Below, one piece after another: positions 26,941 to 36,774 of a stretch of 64,000 bases of DNA (position 1 is the first letter of the stretch; each line of letters begins with the position of its first letter). Position numbers and translations under genes: made by a program. The DNA comes from JANOZM01 sp031429355 (GTDB lineage: Bacteria > Pseudomonadota > Gammaproteobacteria > Burkholderiales > Burkholderiaceae_E), in assembly GCA_031429355.1 (NCBI GenBank), contig JANOZM010000014.1, positions 395,637 through 459,636 on the forward strand, read 5' to 3'. The notes under the pieces are model-generated. The model made no database searches. It saw only the letters and a program-made list of their open reading frames with translations, and had not been told where the DNA came from.

Positions 26941-28604
26941 TTGAGTTGAGCCAATGCCTTTAAATCATCTAATGTGTTGGCTTGATTAATTGGCTTGTCA
27001 GTTCGCCATCGCAAGATCCGCGGGAAGCGCACGGCAATACCCGATTTATGGCGAGCAGAGGCCTGAATACCTTCGAAGCCAAGCTCAAACACTAAGGACG
27101 GCGTTACGCTGCGTACTGGCCCAAACTTATCGATCGTGGTCTTTTTTATAATTGCATCGACTTGCCGAATTTCCTCATCGGTTAAGCCGCTGTAAGCTTT
27201 TGCAAACGGCACCAGTACTTCGCCACTCCAAACAGCGAATGTGTAATCGGTATACAACGAAGCACGTCGGCCATGCCCGGCTTGCGCATAAATTAGTACA
27301 GCATCAATCGAATAAGGATCGAGTTTCCATTTCCACCATTGCCCGCCCGCTTCAGTTTTTGAACGCCCCACCCCATAGGCTGACGATTTACGTTTTAGCA
27401 TTAAGCCTTCAACACCCAAGGACCGCGCTTGGGCGCGTTGTTGCTCTAAAGCGCTCCAATCGGGTGCTGAAACGATGGCGCTTAAGCGCAATCTTGGGTG
27501 ATTAATTTGACCGATGTGTTGTTCTAAAAACGCCCGACGTTCTGTTAAAGCAGCCGTACGAAAATCTTTAAAATCAGCCGCTAAACAATCGTAAACAACC
27601 AGCACTGCCGGGCTCGTTTTAAGCAAAGCGGCACTAATTTTTTTTCGGGTTGTACGTTGTTGCAACACTTGAAATCCTTGCGGGCGGTTGCGCTCGAAAT
27701 CCCAAATTAAAATTTCACCATCCAAAATAGTGCCTTGGGGTGCGTGGGCCGACCAATGTTGAGCCAGCTCGATTAACTCAGGGAAGTTTTCTGAAATCAA
27801 TTCTTCACCGCGTGACCACAACGCCGAATGCTCTGCGTTAATAACTAATTGTCCACGAATGCCATCCCACTTCCATTCGGCTTGCCAATCGTCTATGTCA
27901 CCCAAAGTTGCTTGAGGATGGCCTTTAATGGGGTGGGCCAGAAAAAACGGCAAAGCACGCCCTTCTTGAATAATTGCATCAGGGCTATCTATTTCGTTAG
28001 CATCGTTGAAATTAGGACGTGCCACCAAGTGCTTAAAACGATCTGCCGTTGGTAATTGTTTCGCATCCGTATAACCTACAAAGCGCTGCGCCACCACCAC
28101 CGCGTCGATATCAAAGGCTTGCGCCAAAGCACGCGTCACTAAGCTACGTGATACGCCCACCCGAAAGCCGCCCGTTAGCAGTTTGTTTAAGGTAAAGCGC
28201 TCGTTAGCCGACAATTGATTCCAAAATTGGCACAATTGATCTTGGATGTTTAATTCGGGCTGACCTCGCAGCGGCAATATTGATTCTTCAATCCATTGCG
28301 ATAAAAATCGATCACTGGAACTTTTGGGTGGGGGTAACAAATACGCAATCGTTTCAGCTAAATCGCCAACCGCTTGATAGCACTCTTCAAACAACCACGG
28401 CTCGCAACCACTTAAGGTCGTTACCGTTGCCCGTAATACTTTGGTTGGCACGACTTGGCGTATTCGCCCACCAGCTAATAGGTAGCAAGCCCACGCAGCA
28501 TCTTCGGCGTGAGCCAAAGAAAAATAGCCCTGCAAGAGGGCTATTTTTTGCAGCGTCGAAGTCGAAGCATCGAGCTGCGCATACAACTGCGAAAACTGTT
28601 TCAA
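26937..28604 (-). CDS. ATP-dependent DNA ligase
   Basis: DNA ligase of the ATP-dependent type, 555 residues. The N-terminal helical DNA-binding domain (1-~205) is followed by the nucleotidyltransferase core with motif I EWKWDGIRG (adenylated Lys245), motif III-like LDGEILIWDF, motif IV GLMLKRKSS and motif V WWKWK, then an OB-fold domain. This is the ligase of the Lhr/exonuclease/PdeM repair set; the exonuclease is the next-but-one gene upstream and the other partners lie at 51114-54319. The start appears to be TTG at 28604, one base after the stop of the Bug gene, so it is probably translated from the same message. Confidence 0.92.
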   Translation of the reverse strand: MKQFSQLYAQLDASTSTLQKIALLQGYFSLAHAEDAAWACYLLAGGRIRQVVPTKVLRATVTTLSGCEPWLFEECYQAVGDLAETIAYLLPPPKSSSDRFLSQWIEESILPLRGQPELNIQDQLCQFWNQLSANERFTLNKLLTGGFRVGVSRSLVTRALAQAFDIDAVVVAQRFVGYTDAKQLPTADRFKHLVARPNFNDANEIDSPDAIIQEGRALPFFLAHPIKGHPQATLGDIDDWQAEWKWDGIRGQLVINAEHSALWSRGEELISENFPELIELAQHWSAHAPQGTILDGEILIWDFERNRPQGFQVLQQRTTRKKISAALLKTSPAVLVVYDCLAADFKDFRTAALTERRAFLEQHIGQINHPRLRLSAIVSAPDWSALEQQRAQARSLGVEGLMLKRKSSAYGVGRSKTEAGGQWWKWKLDPYSIDAVLIYAQAGHGRRASLYTDYTFAVWSGEVLVPFAKAYSGLTDEEIRQVDAIIKKTTIDKFGPVRSVTPSLVFELGFEGIQASARHKSGIAVRFPRILRWRTDKPINQANTLDDLKALAQLN

Positions 28605-28605
28605 C

Positions 28606-29583
28606 TTAGTCGGCGTACTCGCCAGCAGCTTTGATGATTGGAGTCCACTTGGTAATTTCGGCTTTTAGGTGAGCTTCTAATGCAGCTGGAGTTGCGCGTT
28701 CTTTGCTTACTGTTTGAGCGCCTAAATCATCGAACCGCTTGCGCAACGCTGGGTCAGCCAAGGCTGTTTGTAAAGCAGATACCAATTTATCGACTACTGG
28801 CTTCGGTGTGCCTTTAGGTGCATACAAACCATGCCATACCGATACTTGGAATGATGCCGAACCACCTTCGCTTGTGGTTGGAATATCTTTTAAAGTTTCT
28901 AAACGTGCTGGGCTAGTAATAGCGATTGGCTTAACTTTGCCTGCTTTAACTTGTGCAGTAACCGACGTTGTTTGGTCACACAACATATCGACTTGACCAC
29001 CGATTAAATCGGTCATCGCTGGCGCTGTGCCTTTGTAGGGTACGGTAGTTAAGTCGACCTTGATGCTGCTCATGTAAAGCAAACCACACAAGTGCGAGGC
29101 TGAACCCAAACCAGCATTGGCAAATGAAACTTTATTTTTGTTGGCGGCAACGTAAGTATTCAGCTCTTTTAAACTATTGACCGGCATGCCGGGCTTGGTC
29201 AACATAACCATCGGCACCTCGTTAATTAGGCCAACATATTCGAAGTCTTTGGTCACATCGAATGCAAGCTTGCGATACAAAGACGGGGCTGTAGCCATAC
29301 CAATGTGATGGACCAAAATGCGGTAGCCGTCGGGCTGCGACTTAGCAATATCGCCAACGCCAATTACGCCACCAACACCGGCTTTGTTTTCGACTACAAC
29401 GGTCGTTCCGAGTGATTTCTCCATCGCTTGGGCTAAAGTACGGGCCACGATGTCAGTTGGGCCGCCAGCCGCAAAGCCGACCACAATGGTGACGGGCTTG
29501 CTTGGGTAAACCGCCTGCGCGTTAACCAAATTAGGGGCAATAAACGCGCTAGCGATCAGCGTGCTTAACAATACTTTTTTCAT
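28606..29583 (-). CDS. Bug-family (TctC) tripartite tricarboxylate receptor
   Basis: Periplasmic solute receptor, 325 residues, with a cleavable signal peptide (hydrophobic stretch then VNAQA) and the Bug signature YPSKPVTIVVGFAAGGPTD, VVVENKAGVGGVIG, PDGYRIL and the GLGSASHL pocket segment. No TctA or TctB membrane gene is adjacent, so it is an orphan receptor, as is common in Burkholderiales. It lies between the DNA ligase and the ligase-associated exonuclease, which are elsewhere usually neighbours. The 122-bp gap before it probably holds its own promoter. Ligand is unknown. Confidence 0.92.
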   Translation of the reverse strand: MKKVLLSTLIASAFIAPNLVNAQAVYPSKPVTIVVGFAAGGPTDIVARTLAQAMEKSLGTTVVVENKAGVGGVIGVGDIAKSQPDGYRILVHHIGMATAPSLYRKLAFDVTKDFEYVGLINEVPMVMLTKPGMPVNSLKELNTYVAANKNKVSFANAGLGSASHLCGLLYMSSIKVDLTTVPYKGTAPAMTDLIGGQVDMLCDQTTSVTAQVKAGKVKPIAITSPARLETLKDIPTTSEGGSASFQVSVWHGLYAPKGTPKPVVDKLVSALQTALADPALRKRFDDLGAQTVSKERATPAALEAHLKAEITKWTPIIKAAGEYAD

Positions 29584-29705
29584 GAATTGGTCTCGTTTAG
29601 TTTTAGTTAGAAATTTAATCTCTGCGAGTATAACGACAGGCTTTAAGTTTTGTTGACCACCATCAAAGCGATAAGGTTAAAAAATGCTCAAAATAAGTAC
29701 AACCC

Positions 29706-30725
29706 CTAAGGGTGGGTTTCCACAACCGAATCGTCACTTTCTGCGCTAGTGCCGTACTCCGTCTGAAAAGCTCGGGCTTGCAAACCTTGCTCGTTAAGCC
29801 AACGAACCATAACGGGCACGTAACCGTGAGTCACGATGACTTGCTCGGCTTGGCTAGCGCGAATAGCTAATTGAAGACCCGGCCAGTCTGCATGGTCGGA
29901 CAACACAAATCCGCGATCCATCGCGCGCCGACGTCGCGCACCGCGTAGCTGCATCCAACCCGAAGCAAAGGCATCCGAAAAAGATCCAAAGCGCTTCATC
30001 CAAGCAGAGCCCGCTACCGACGGAGGAGCCAGCACAAGACACTTTGAAAGTTCTTTCTTATCGGTTATCTCAGTTGCGCTAAAAGTGTCGGGCAAGTCGA
30101 CTCCCGCCTCTCGGTACGCTTGACTAAGCGGCTCTACGGCGCCGTGGCAAACAATAGGCCCAATGCTGCGATCAACTCCGCCCAAAATACGCTGCGCCTT
30201 ACCCAAAGAATAGCCATACAACACACTGGCCTTGCCGTTGTTAGCGTTGTCTTGCCACCATTGATTGATGGATTGAAAAATTTGTTGCTCCGGCGTCCAT
30301 TGATAAATTGGCAGGCCAAATGTCGACTCGGTAATAAACGTATGGCAACTTACTGACTCGAATGCGTCACAGGTTTTATCGGGCTCAACTTTGTAATCTC
30401 CTGAAGCGACCCAAATTTGACCACGATATTCAACCCGCACTTGCGATGATCCTAAAATATGCCCCGCAGGGTGCAAGGAAATTTTTACGCCATTAACCGT
30501 TAAAGTTTCACCGAACGGCAAGCCAAAAAAGTTTACTTTGCCTAATCGCACTTTAACCAGACCCGTTGCGCGCGCAGCCCCAATATACTGCCCCATACCC
30601 CAACGCGCATGGTCAGCGTGGCAATGGGTAATTACCGCACGATCTACGGGCCGCCAAGGGTCGATGTAAAACTGCCCTGCCTCGCAATATAGGCCTTGCG
30701 GTCTTAGTGTAATTAAATCATTCAT
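29706..30725 (-). CDS. Ligase-associated DNA exonuclease (metallo-beta-lactamase fold)
   Basis: MBL-fold nuclease, 339 residues, of the type encoded beside bacterial ATP-dependent ligases and Lhr helicases. The metal-binding H-x-H-x-D-H is present as THCHADHARWG near residue 34, with further metal ligands in HPAGHILGSSQV, SGDYKVEPD and LSDHADW, and VTHGYVPV near the C-terminus. It is predicted to trim DNA ends before ligation. Its ATG is 17 bp downstream of the phospholipase-like gene on the same strand. The family name rests on motif order and locus; enzymatic specificity is inferred. Confidence 0.88.
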   Translation of the reverse strand: MNDLITLRPQGLYCEAGQFYIDPWRPVDRAVITHCHADHARWGMGQYIGAARATGLVKVRLGKVNFFGLPFGETLTVNGVKISLHPAGHILGSSQVRVEYRGQIWVASGDYKVEPDKTCDAFESVSCHTFITESTFGLPIYQWTPEQQIFQSINQWWQDNANNGKASVLYGYSLGKAQRILGGVDRSIGPIVCHGAVEPLSQAYREAGVDLPDTFSATEITDKKELSKCLVLAPPSVAGSAWMKRFGSFSDAFASGWMQLRGARRRRAMDRGFVLSDHADWPGLQLAIRASQAEQVIVTHGYVPVMVRWLNEQGLQARAFQTEYGTSAESDDSVVETHP

Positions 30726-30742
30726 GGGTCATTTAGAGCGCG

Positions 30743-32050
30743 CTAGTAGCGACCCGCGATGCCACTTAAAGCAACGGCTACGCGCATTAAACCAAACGCG
30801 GCCCGGTGCACTAACCGCTTAACCCAACTAATTTGTTTTCGCGAGTGCAACAAAACAGCTTGTCCACCATCGGCAATACCGGCCTCTACTTTCGTACGCA
30901 GTTGATCTGCAAACTCTTGATCGAGCACCACAATATTAGCCTCCCTTGCTAACAGCAAACTAAACGGGTCGATATTGGATGAGCCTACGGTGACCCAGTC
31001 ATCGGCCAAGGCTACCTTGGCATGTAAAAAGCTTTTTTTGTATTCGAAAATTTCGATGCCTGCTGCCAACAGTTCATCGTAAATAGCTTGGGTAGCCCAA
31101 TGCTGCATTTTGTATTCGGCAATTCCTTGCAGTAACAAGCGAACGCGCACGCCGCGCTGGGCCGCTAAAATTAGCGCACGACGAAACTTTGTGCCCGGCA
31201 AGAAATAAGCATTAGCAATTAGAATTTCACGCCGTGATCGACCGATAGCGCGTAAATAACTTTTCTCAATTGCTTTGCGAAATCGAAAATTATCGCGCGG
31301 AATAAACTTGGCCTTATACGGGCCAACAGGATCGATAACAGAACTTATACTTTCTGGTACCGATAGCTTATTTTTCTCGATGCTGGGAAATCCATTCGGC
31401 AATTTTAGAGTCGCTAACTGCCACCACATTCGACTAACGGCCAAATGCACAGTGGCCACTAAAGGCCCACGTATACGCACTGCAAAATCAAAACGCGGCT
31501 CATCTAAAACGCCGTGATTAGGGTCGTAAAAATCATCGAGCACGTTAATTCCACCTACAAATGCAACTGCGCCATCAATCAACGCTAGTTTGCGATGCAA
31601 GCGCCGCAAACGTTGGCGCTCAAAGGTAATGTAACGCTTTTCGGGACGAAACACTTGCCATTGCACTGCAGCACTGGTGAACTGATCGGTAAAGCTTTTG
31701 TGCAGACCCTTTGACCCAAAACCATCAACCACCAAATGCACCGCTACACCTCGGATGGCTGCACGCGAAAGCGCTGCCGCAATGCGCTGTCCGCTCGCGT
31801 CGTATTCAAAAATGTAGGTTTCTAAGAAAACTTCACTTTTGGCTAAATCAATTTGCGTTTCTAGTTCGGGGAAAAATTCTTGACCACCAGACAGTAACAA
31901 CAAATCGTTACCCACACTGTAGTCCGGCTCTAAGCTCGAGAACCAAGAGGTTTCTACACGCGTGCCCCGCACTGAACCGAGTGCTTGATTTGGGGAGAGC
32001 TTAGTAGATGAAACCTGCTCCGGAATTTCGTTGGGGGTCGGTTGGCTCAT
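30743..32050 (-). CDS. Phospholipase D/cardiolipin synthase-like protein
   Basis: PLD-superfamily enzyme, 435 residues, with two complete HKD motifs: His152-x-Lys154 with Asp159 in LHRKLALIDG and His343-x-Lys345 with Asp350 in HAKVALAD, followed by the GSSNIDPFSLL stretch characteristic of cardiolipin synthases. A polar N-terminus without a clear transmembrane segment resembles ClsB more than ClsA. It likely transfers phosphatidyl groups at the inner membrane. It follows an EEP-family gene 41 bp upstream, the same pairing found with clsB/ybhP in enterobacteria. Confidence 0.88.
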   Translation of the reverse strand: MSQPTPNEIPEQVSSTKLSPNQALGSVRGTRVETSWFSSLEPDYSVGNDLLLLSGGQEFFPELETQIDLAKSEVFLETYIFEYDASGQRIAAALSRAAIRGVAVHLVVDGFGSKGLHKSFTDQFTSAAVQWQVFRPEKRYITFERQRLRRLHRKLALIDGAVAFVGGINVLDDFYDPNHGVLDEPRFDFAVRIRGPLVATVHLAVSRMWWQLATLKLPNGFPSIEKNKLSVPESISSVIDPVGPYKAKFIPRDNFRFRKAIEKSYLRAIGRSRREILIANAYFLPGTKFRRALILAAQRGVRVRLLLQGIAEYKMQHWATQAIYDELLAAGIEIFEYKKSFLHAKVALADDWVTVGSSNIDPFSLLLAREANIVVLDQEFADQLRTKVEAGIADGGQAVLLHSRKQISWVKRLVHRAAFGLMRVAVALSGIAGRY

Positions 32051-32091
32051 GGTCGGTTGGATTGCAGTCAGTTTGCAGACTAGTCCGCACC

Positions 32092-32973
32092 TTAAGGCAA
32101 TAACTCTAAATCAGCAACTAAGGGTGCATGGTCCGACAGACGCGCCCACGCCGGACCACGCATGACTTGCACCGAGCGCGTAACAAATCCGCGTTGATAA
32201 ATTCGATCCATTTGAAGCCACGGTAGCAGTGCAGGAAAGGTTCGCGCGCCACGAATACTTTGCAATTGATTGCCCGCGCGAACAATACCTTTAGCCACTT
32301 GATCCAAGCCCGCTTTTGCAAAAGGACGGGCAATAAAATCGCTCGCTTTTTTCTGAAAAGGGCCAACCCAGTGCTGATCGTCAAACACTTCGCTTACTGA
32401 CAATCGTTTATATAACGTTGCACTTAAAGTGTGGCGCCAGTCGTTAAAATCTCCAGCAATTAGTAAGGGCTGGTCGTTTGGAATTTCGCGCTCAATCCAA
32501 GCAATTAACGCTTCGGTTTGTCGAGCCCGCGAGCGCGCCAACAACCCAAAATGAATAACAAAGCAGTGCACTTCTCTTTTTTCCATACGGACGATGCAAT
32601 GTAAAACTCCGCGCTTTTCAAGAGCATGGTCTGAGACATCGCGATGCTCGCGTTTTTCAATTACAAAGCGCGATAGCAAGGCATTGCCGTGGTGTCCATG
32701 GAGATAGGTTGCATTTTGCCCGTAAGCTGTTTCAAACGCATGACGGCGTTGGGTAGATTTTGCTAAGTACACGTTTTGCGGTTCGTCGGGCCACGCTTCA
32801 ATGCGTAGAGCGTGCCGATCATTCTGGCCCTGCACTTCTTGCAAAAAGACTAGGTCGGACTCTAAGTCGTTTAGCCGGTTTCTTAGTTCTTGAATGGTTG
32901 CGTGGTGGCGCAAACCAAAAAGGCGCCGTGAGACGCCTTTATGGATATTGTAGGTTGCAACTCTAAGCTTCAA
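32092..32973 (-). CDS. Endonuclease/exonuclease/phosphatase (EEP) family protein
   Basis: EEP-superfamily protein, 293 residues. The conserved strands and catalytic residues are visible: ATYNIHKG near the start, DLVFLQEVQG with the metal-binding Glu, LLIAGDFNDWR with the Asp-Asn pair, and LSDHAPLVADLE with the catalytic histidine at the end. It resembles YbhP, which is found beside ClsB-type synthases, and here too a PLD-type gene follows. Substrate could be a lipid phosphate or nucleic acid; the sequence does not decide. Confidence 0.86.
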   Translation of the reverse strand: MKLRVATYNIHKGVSRRLFGLRHHATIQELRNRLNDLESDLVFLQEVQGQNDRHALRIEAWPDEPQNVYLAKSTQRRHAFETAYGQNATYLHGHHGNALLSRFVIEKREHRDVSDHALEKRGVLHCIVRMEKREVHCFVIHFGLLARSRARQTEALIAWIEREIPNDQPLLIAGDFNDWRHTLSATLYKRLSVSEVFDDQHWVGPFQKKASDFIARPFAKAGLDQVAKGIVRAGNQLQSIRGARTFPALLPWLQMDRIYQRGFVTRSVQVMRGPAWARLSDHAPLVADLELLP

Positions 32974-33019
32974 CGAACCTGCCCTATGTTAATTAGCAAT
33001 CTAATTGGTACGATCAAGA

Positions 33020-34816
33020 TTAAGTCTTAGCCACTTCAACCGTGCGTAATCGAATATGCAACTCGCGTAATTGCTTTTCGTCCACGACCGAAGGAGCGGA
33101 CGTTAACAAACACTGCGCGCGTTGGGTTTTCGGGAAAGCAATCACATCACGAATCGATTCAGCGCCGACCAGCATCGTAACTAACCGATCCAAGCCGAAC
33201 GCAATACCACCGTGAGGCGGTGCGCCGTACTGCAACGCATCCAGTAAGAAACCAAACTTTAAGCGCGCTTCTTCCGCATCAATTTTTAAAGCACGGAACA
33301 CTTTGCTTTGCACTTCTTGCTTATGAATACGAACCGAACCACCGCCCATTTCCCAGCCATTCAAGACTAAGTCGTACGCTTTTGCTATGCACTTACTAGG
33401 ATCAGTAGTCATAAAGTCTTCGTGACCGTCTTTAGGTGCGGTAAACGGATGATGTACCGCAGACCAACGATCGCCTTCTTCATCAAACTCGAACATTGGG
33501 AAGTCAACAACCCACAACAATTGCCATTTGCCTTGTAATAAGCCATTGGCTTTACCAAACTCGCTGTGCCCGATTTTGTTACGCAAAGCACCTAATGAAT
33601 CATTGACGATTTTCGCTTTGCTCGCTGCAAAGAACAAAATATCGCCGTCTTTTGCACCAGAGCGCTCTAAGATGGACTTTAACGCTTCATCGGATAAGTT
33701 CTTAACAATCGGTGATTGCAAACCTTCGCGGCCCTTGGCCACTTCGTTTACCTTAATCCATGCCAAACCTTTAGCGCCGTAAATCGACACGAACTGTGTG
33801 TACTGATCTATTTCACCACGGCTAATGGCTGCACCGCCTGGCACACACAACGCAGCAACGCGACCGCCATCTAAATTAGCCGCATCGGCAAACACTTTAA
33901 AGTCGACGTTTTTCATAACGTCGGTTAGTTCAGTAAACTTTAACTGAACGCGCAAGTCGGGCTTATCGCTACCGTAGTCACGCATTGCTTCGCTGTACGG
34001 CATGCAAGGGATGTCGGCCGGTAAATCGACATCGATACAGGCTTTAAACACTGTGCGGAACATATCGCCAAAAATTTCACGAATTTCTTCTTCGGTTAAG
34101 AACGAAGTTTCGCAATCGATTTGGGTGAATTCGGGTTGCCGATCGGCACGTAAATCTTCGTCGCGAAAGCACTTAGTAATTTGATAATAGCGATCAAAAC
34201 CCGCCACCATTAACAATTGCTTAAACAATTGCGGTGACTGTGGCAGCGCAAAAAACTCGCCGGCATGAACCCGCGAAGGCACTAAGTAATCGCGCGCACC
34301 CTCGGGTGTTGATTTGGTTAACATCGGTGTTTCGATATCCACAAAACCGAGTGTGTCTAAATACTTACGAACCTCTAAGGCTGCTTTGTAACGCAGCATT
34401 AGGTTCTTTTGCATTTGCGGACGACGCAAATCCAAAACACGATGGGTTAAACGGGTTGTTTCGGATAAATTTTCTTCATCAATTTGAAACGGTGGTGTAA
34501 CCGAAGCATTTAGTACGACTAGCTCGTGGCACAACACTTCAATGCCGCCACTTTTTAAGTCGGCATTTTCGGTGCCAGCAGGGCGGGCGCGCACTTTGCC
34601 GGTAATGCGAATACAAAACTCGTTGCGGATTCCTTCGGCGACAGCAAACATATCGGCACGATCTGGATCGCAGACAATTTGCGCCAAACCTTCACGGTCA
34701 CGCAGATCGATAAAGATAACACCGCCATGATCACGCCGGCGATGCACCCAGCCATTAAGCACCACGACTTGGTCAATGTGCTGAGTAGACACTAGGCCGG
34801 TGTAGCAAGTTCGCAT
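33020..34816 (-). CDS. aspS: Aspartate-tRNA ligase
   Basis: Class II aminoacyl-tRNA synthetase, 598 residues, cytoplasmic. It has an N-terminal OB-fold anticodon-binding domain (GWVHRRRDHGGVIFIDLRD), the catalytic core with motif 2 in YYQITKCFRDEDLRADRQPEFTQ, the bacterial GAD insertion and motif 3 GIAFGLDRLVTML at the C-terminus. Length is normal for bacterial AspRS. It is in the conserved Burkholderiales order FmdB, DUF502, aspS. Whether it also charges tRNA-Asn cannot be told here. Confidence 0.97.
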   Translation of the reverse strand: MRTCYTGLVSTQHIDQVVVLNGWVHRRRDHGGVIFIDLRDREGLAQIVCDPDRADMFAVAEGIRNEFCIRITGKVRARPAGTENADLKSGGIEVLCHELVVLNASVTPPFQIDEENLSETTRLTHRVLDLRRPQMQKNLMLRYKAALEVRKYLDTLGFVDIETPMLTKSTPEGARDYLVPSRVHAGEFFALPQSPQLFKQLLMVAGFDRYYQITKCFRDEDLRADRQPEFTQIDCETSFLTEEEIREIFGDMFRTVFKACIDVDLPADIPCMPYSEAMRDYGSDKPDLRVQLKFTELTDVMKNVDFKVFADAANLDGGRVAALCVPGGAAISRGEIDQYTQFVSIYGAKGLAWIKVNEVAKGREGLQSPIVKNLSDEALKSILERSGAKDGDILFFAASKAKIVNDSLGALRNKIGHSEFGKANGLLQGKWQLLWVVDFPMFEFDEEGDRWSAVHHPFTAPKDGHEDFMTTDPSKCIAKAYDLVLNGWEMGGGSVRIHKQEVQSKVFRALKIDAEEARLKFGFLLDALQYGAPPHGGIAFGLDRLVTMLVGAESIRDVIAFPKTQRAQCLLTSAPSVVDEKQLRELHIRLRTVEVAKT

Positions 34817-34822
34817 GATCGA

Positions 34823-35434
34823 TTAATCCTTTTTTTGAATAAGCTGGTCGGGCGAGACAACGCCCATGGAAACTACATATTTCAATGCTTCATCCACCGA
34901 CATATCCAGTGGCTTGACATCGCTTTCTCTCATCATTAAGAAAAAACCAGAGGTCGGGTTTGGCGTAGTGGGCACATAAACCGAAACCATTGGCTCGGTA
35001 AACATAACGCCTACTTCTTTGGCGGGAATACCGGTTTGAAAGGCGATTGTCCAACTACCTTCACGCGGGTACTGCACCAACAAGGCTTTGCGAAACGCAT
35101 TGCCAGAATCGGAAAATAAAGTATCACTAACTTGCTTAACGCTAGAATAAATTGAACGCACGATTGGAATACGACCCAACAACAATTCCCAAAATGAAAC
35201 TAAGCGCTGCCCTAAATAGTTGGCGGTTATTAGGCCAGTAATAAGAACAATCAGCACCGCCAAAATTAGGCCGAAGCCGGGGATGTCGTAACCGATCAAT
35301 TTGGCAGGCTGCCACGTGGCCGGTAACAGGCGCAAAGTGGGTTCCATGGCGCTAATAATAAAATTTAGCACCCACAAAGTTATGACTAGGGGAACCCAAA
35401 TTAGGAGCCCCGTAATGAGATAACGCTTAATCAT
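34823..35434 (-). CDS. DUF502 family inner-membrane protein
   Basis: Membrane protein, 203 residues, with two transmembrane segments, roughly 7-29 and 53-73, and a C-terminal soluble region. The family stretch GRIPIVRSIYSSVKQVSDT and a later YVPTTPNPTSGFF identify DUF502. It is co-transcribed with the zinc-ribbon gene before it (4-bp overlap) and aspS after it (6 bp). Its role is not known; the gene order is widespread in betaproteobacteria. Confidence 0.92.
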   Translation of the reverse strand: MIKRYLITGLLIWVPLVITLWVLNFIISAMEPTLRLLPATWQPAKLIGYDIPGFGLILAVLIVLITGLITANYLGQRLVSFWELLLGRIPIVRSIYSSVKQVSDTLFSDSGNAFRKALLVQYPREGSWTIAFQTGIPAKEVGVMFTEPMVSVYVPTTPNPTSGFFLMMRESDVKPLDMSVDEALKYVVSMGVVSPDQLIQKKD

Positions 35435-35856
35435 GGATTAGTTGAATTCTTGCTTGAAGTAGCAGGCGGTGGGGAGCTCGAACTAGGGCTCGAACCAGAA
35501 GAGGTTGACGCTGGCGCAGCACTTGGCGCGGAGGAAGCCGCTGGCGTACTAGACGGAGCCGCGCTTGAGTCGTTTGATTTAGATTCGCCGCCGCTTTTTG
35601 CGTCATTGGTGCTTGGCGCAGCAGCAGGTGCCCCAGAAGCGGACTCTGAAGGCGATGCTGAAGGTTTTTTGCCACCATCACGAAAATCGGTAACGTACCA
35701 ACCCGATCCTTTTAACTGGAATCCCGCAGCGGTAAGCTGGCGTTTTAGCCCCTCTTTGCTACAAGCCGGGCAAGTTGTCAGGCGTGGGTCTGCTAGCTTT
35801 TGTAGAAAATCTTGTTGGTGACCACACAGATCACATAGGTAAGCGTAAATCGGCAT
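35431..35856 (-). CDS. FmdB-family zinc-ribbon protein with low-complexity tail
   Basis: Small protein, 141 residues. The N-terminal ~60 residues form the FmdB zinc ribbon with two Cys-x-x-Cys pairs (CDLCG and CPAC) and a typical GSGWYVTDF ending. The rest, about 75 residues, is a Ser/Ala/Pro/Gly-rich tail of low complexity, longer than usual. Family members may act as regulators or accessory factors. It begins the FmdB-DUF502-aspS transcription unit. Confidence 0.92.
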   Translation of the reverse strand: MPIYAYLCDLCGHQQDFLQKLADPRLTTCPACSKEGLKRQLTAAGFQLKGSGWYVTDFRDGGKKPSASPSESASGAPAAAPSTNDAKSGGESKSNDSSAAPSSTPAASSAPSAAPASTSSGSSPSSSSPPPATSSKNSTNP

Positions 35857-36000
35857 AAGTCGAGGACTAATCTAGGGGTTAGGGGGCTTTTTCGGCCGTT
35901 CTTGCAGGAAACCCTAGATTTTATGCCACAAAGCCCAACTTAGCATTACGCATAGTGGCGCTACCGCTGTCTATTGCAACAGGCAATTTAAGCAAACTCT

Positions 36001-36705
36001 TTATGCGAAATCTGGCAATCGGGTAACCATGGCAATGAGCTCCGGAACGGAGGAGCACCCGCTTTTTGCCAATGCGTTTTTTACGTGCGAACGCACGGTT
36101 GCCTCGGAGCGCGAACGAATATGGGCGATAGCTTTGGGCTTTAAACCAACCAAAACCCAGCGCAACACCTCTTTTTCGCTTCCTGTAATGCCCGTACTGT
36201 CACAAAAAACTTGGAGCACTTCCTCGCGAATTTTGAGACCAGTCTCAATATGTACTTCGATGTCGCCTTGGGCTCTGAGGCTTAGGCCAACGGCAAATCG
36301 ATTATGTAACCCAGCCAAAATAGCAAACCGCGGCTTGCCTGACTTGCGTACGGCATTGAGCTGCCGCTCCCAATACGGCAACTCCGAATCTAAAAACGGA
36401 ACCAAGTGCCCATTGGCAACGCAAAATAATTGCCGATCGTCGAGTAGTTCTTCAGCCAGATAATTTTTGCGCCGAACTCGATCGGTTCCATCTAAAATAA
36501 AGATCGCATGAACCGCGTTGGGCAATGGTTCGGTAGCGTAAAACTCCGAAGTGTCTGGCTCGTAATAGGCCAATACGTCTTTTATGAGCGGCAGGACGTT
36601 GGACTTTGTCGAAGGAACATGATGTTCACGGATTGCCGGAGGCCGCACTAAATCCGAAGAAAGGCTACCTTGCCTTGTGTCAGGTTTTAATTCGAATGTG
36701 TACAT
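36001..36705 (-). CDS. LuxR-type transcriptional regulator
   Basis: Predicted regulator, 234 residues. The N-terminal ~150 residues include a PAS-like stretch (ILDGTDRVRRKNYLAEELLDDRQLFCVANG); the C-terminal ~60 residues form a LuxR helix-turn-helix (ITGSEKEVLRWVLVGLKPKAIAH, then SEATVRSHVKNALAKSG). No receiver domain is seen, so it is not a classical response regulator. It is divergent from the NarL-type response regulator gene, with a tandem palindrome between them that may be the target of either. Ligand or signal is unknown. Confidence 0.82.
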   Translation of the reverse strand: MYTFELKPDTRQGSLSSDLVRPPAIREHHVPSTKSNVLPLIKDVLAYYEPDTSEFYATEPLPNAVHAIFILDGTDRVRRKNYLAEELLDDRQLFCVANGHLVPFLDSELPYWERQLNAVRKSGKPRFAILAGLHNRFAVGLSLRAQGDIEVHIETGLKIREEVLQVFCDSTGITGSEKEVLRWVLVGLKPKAIAHIRSRSEATVRSHVKNALAKSGCSSVPELIAMVTRLPDFA

Positions 36706-36774
36706 ATCTAGTATCTCCCTTCGGCCAAGATATCGAAGAGAGCATCAACTTACAATCCAGCTAATGGCCAATTT

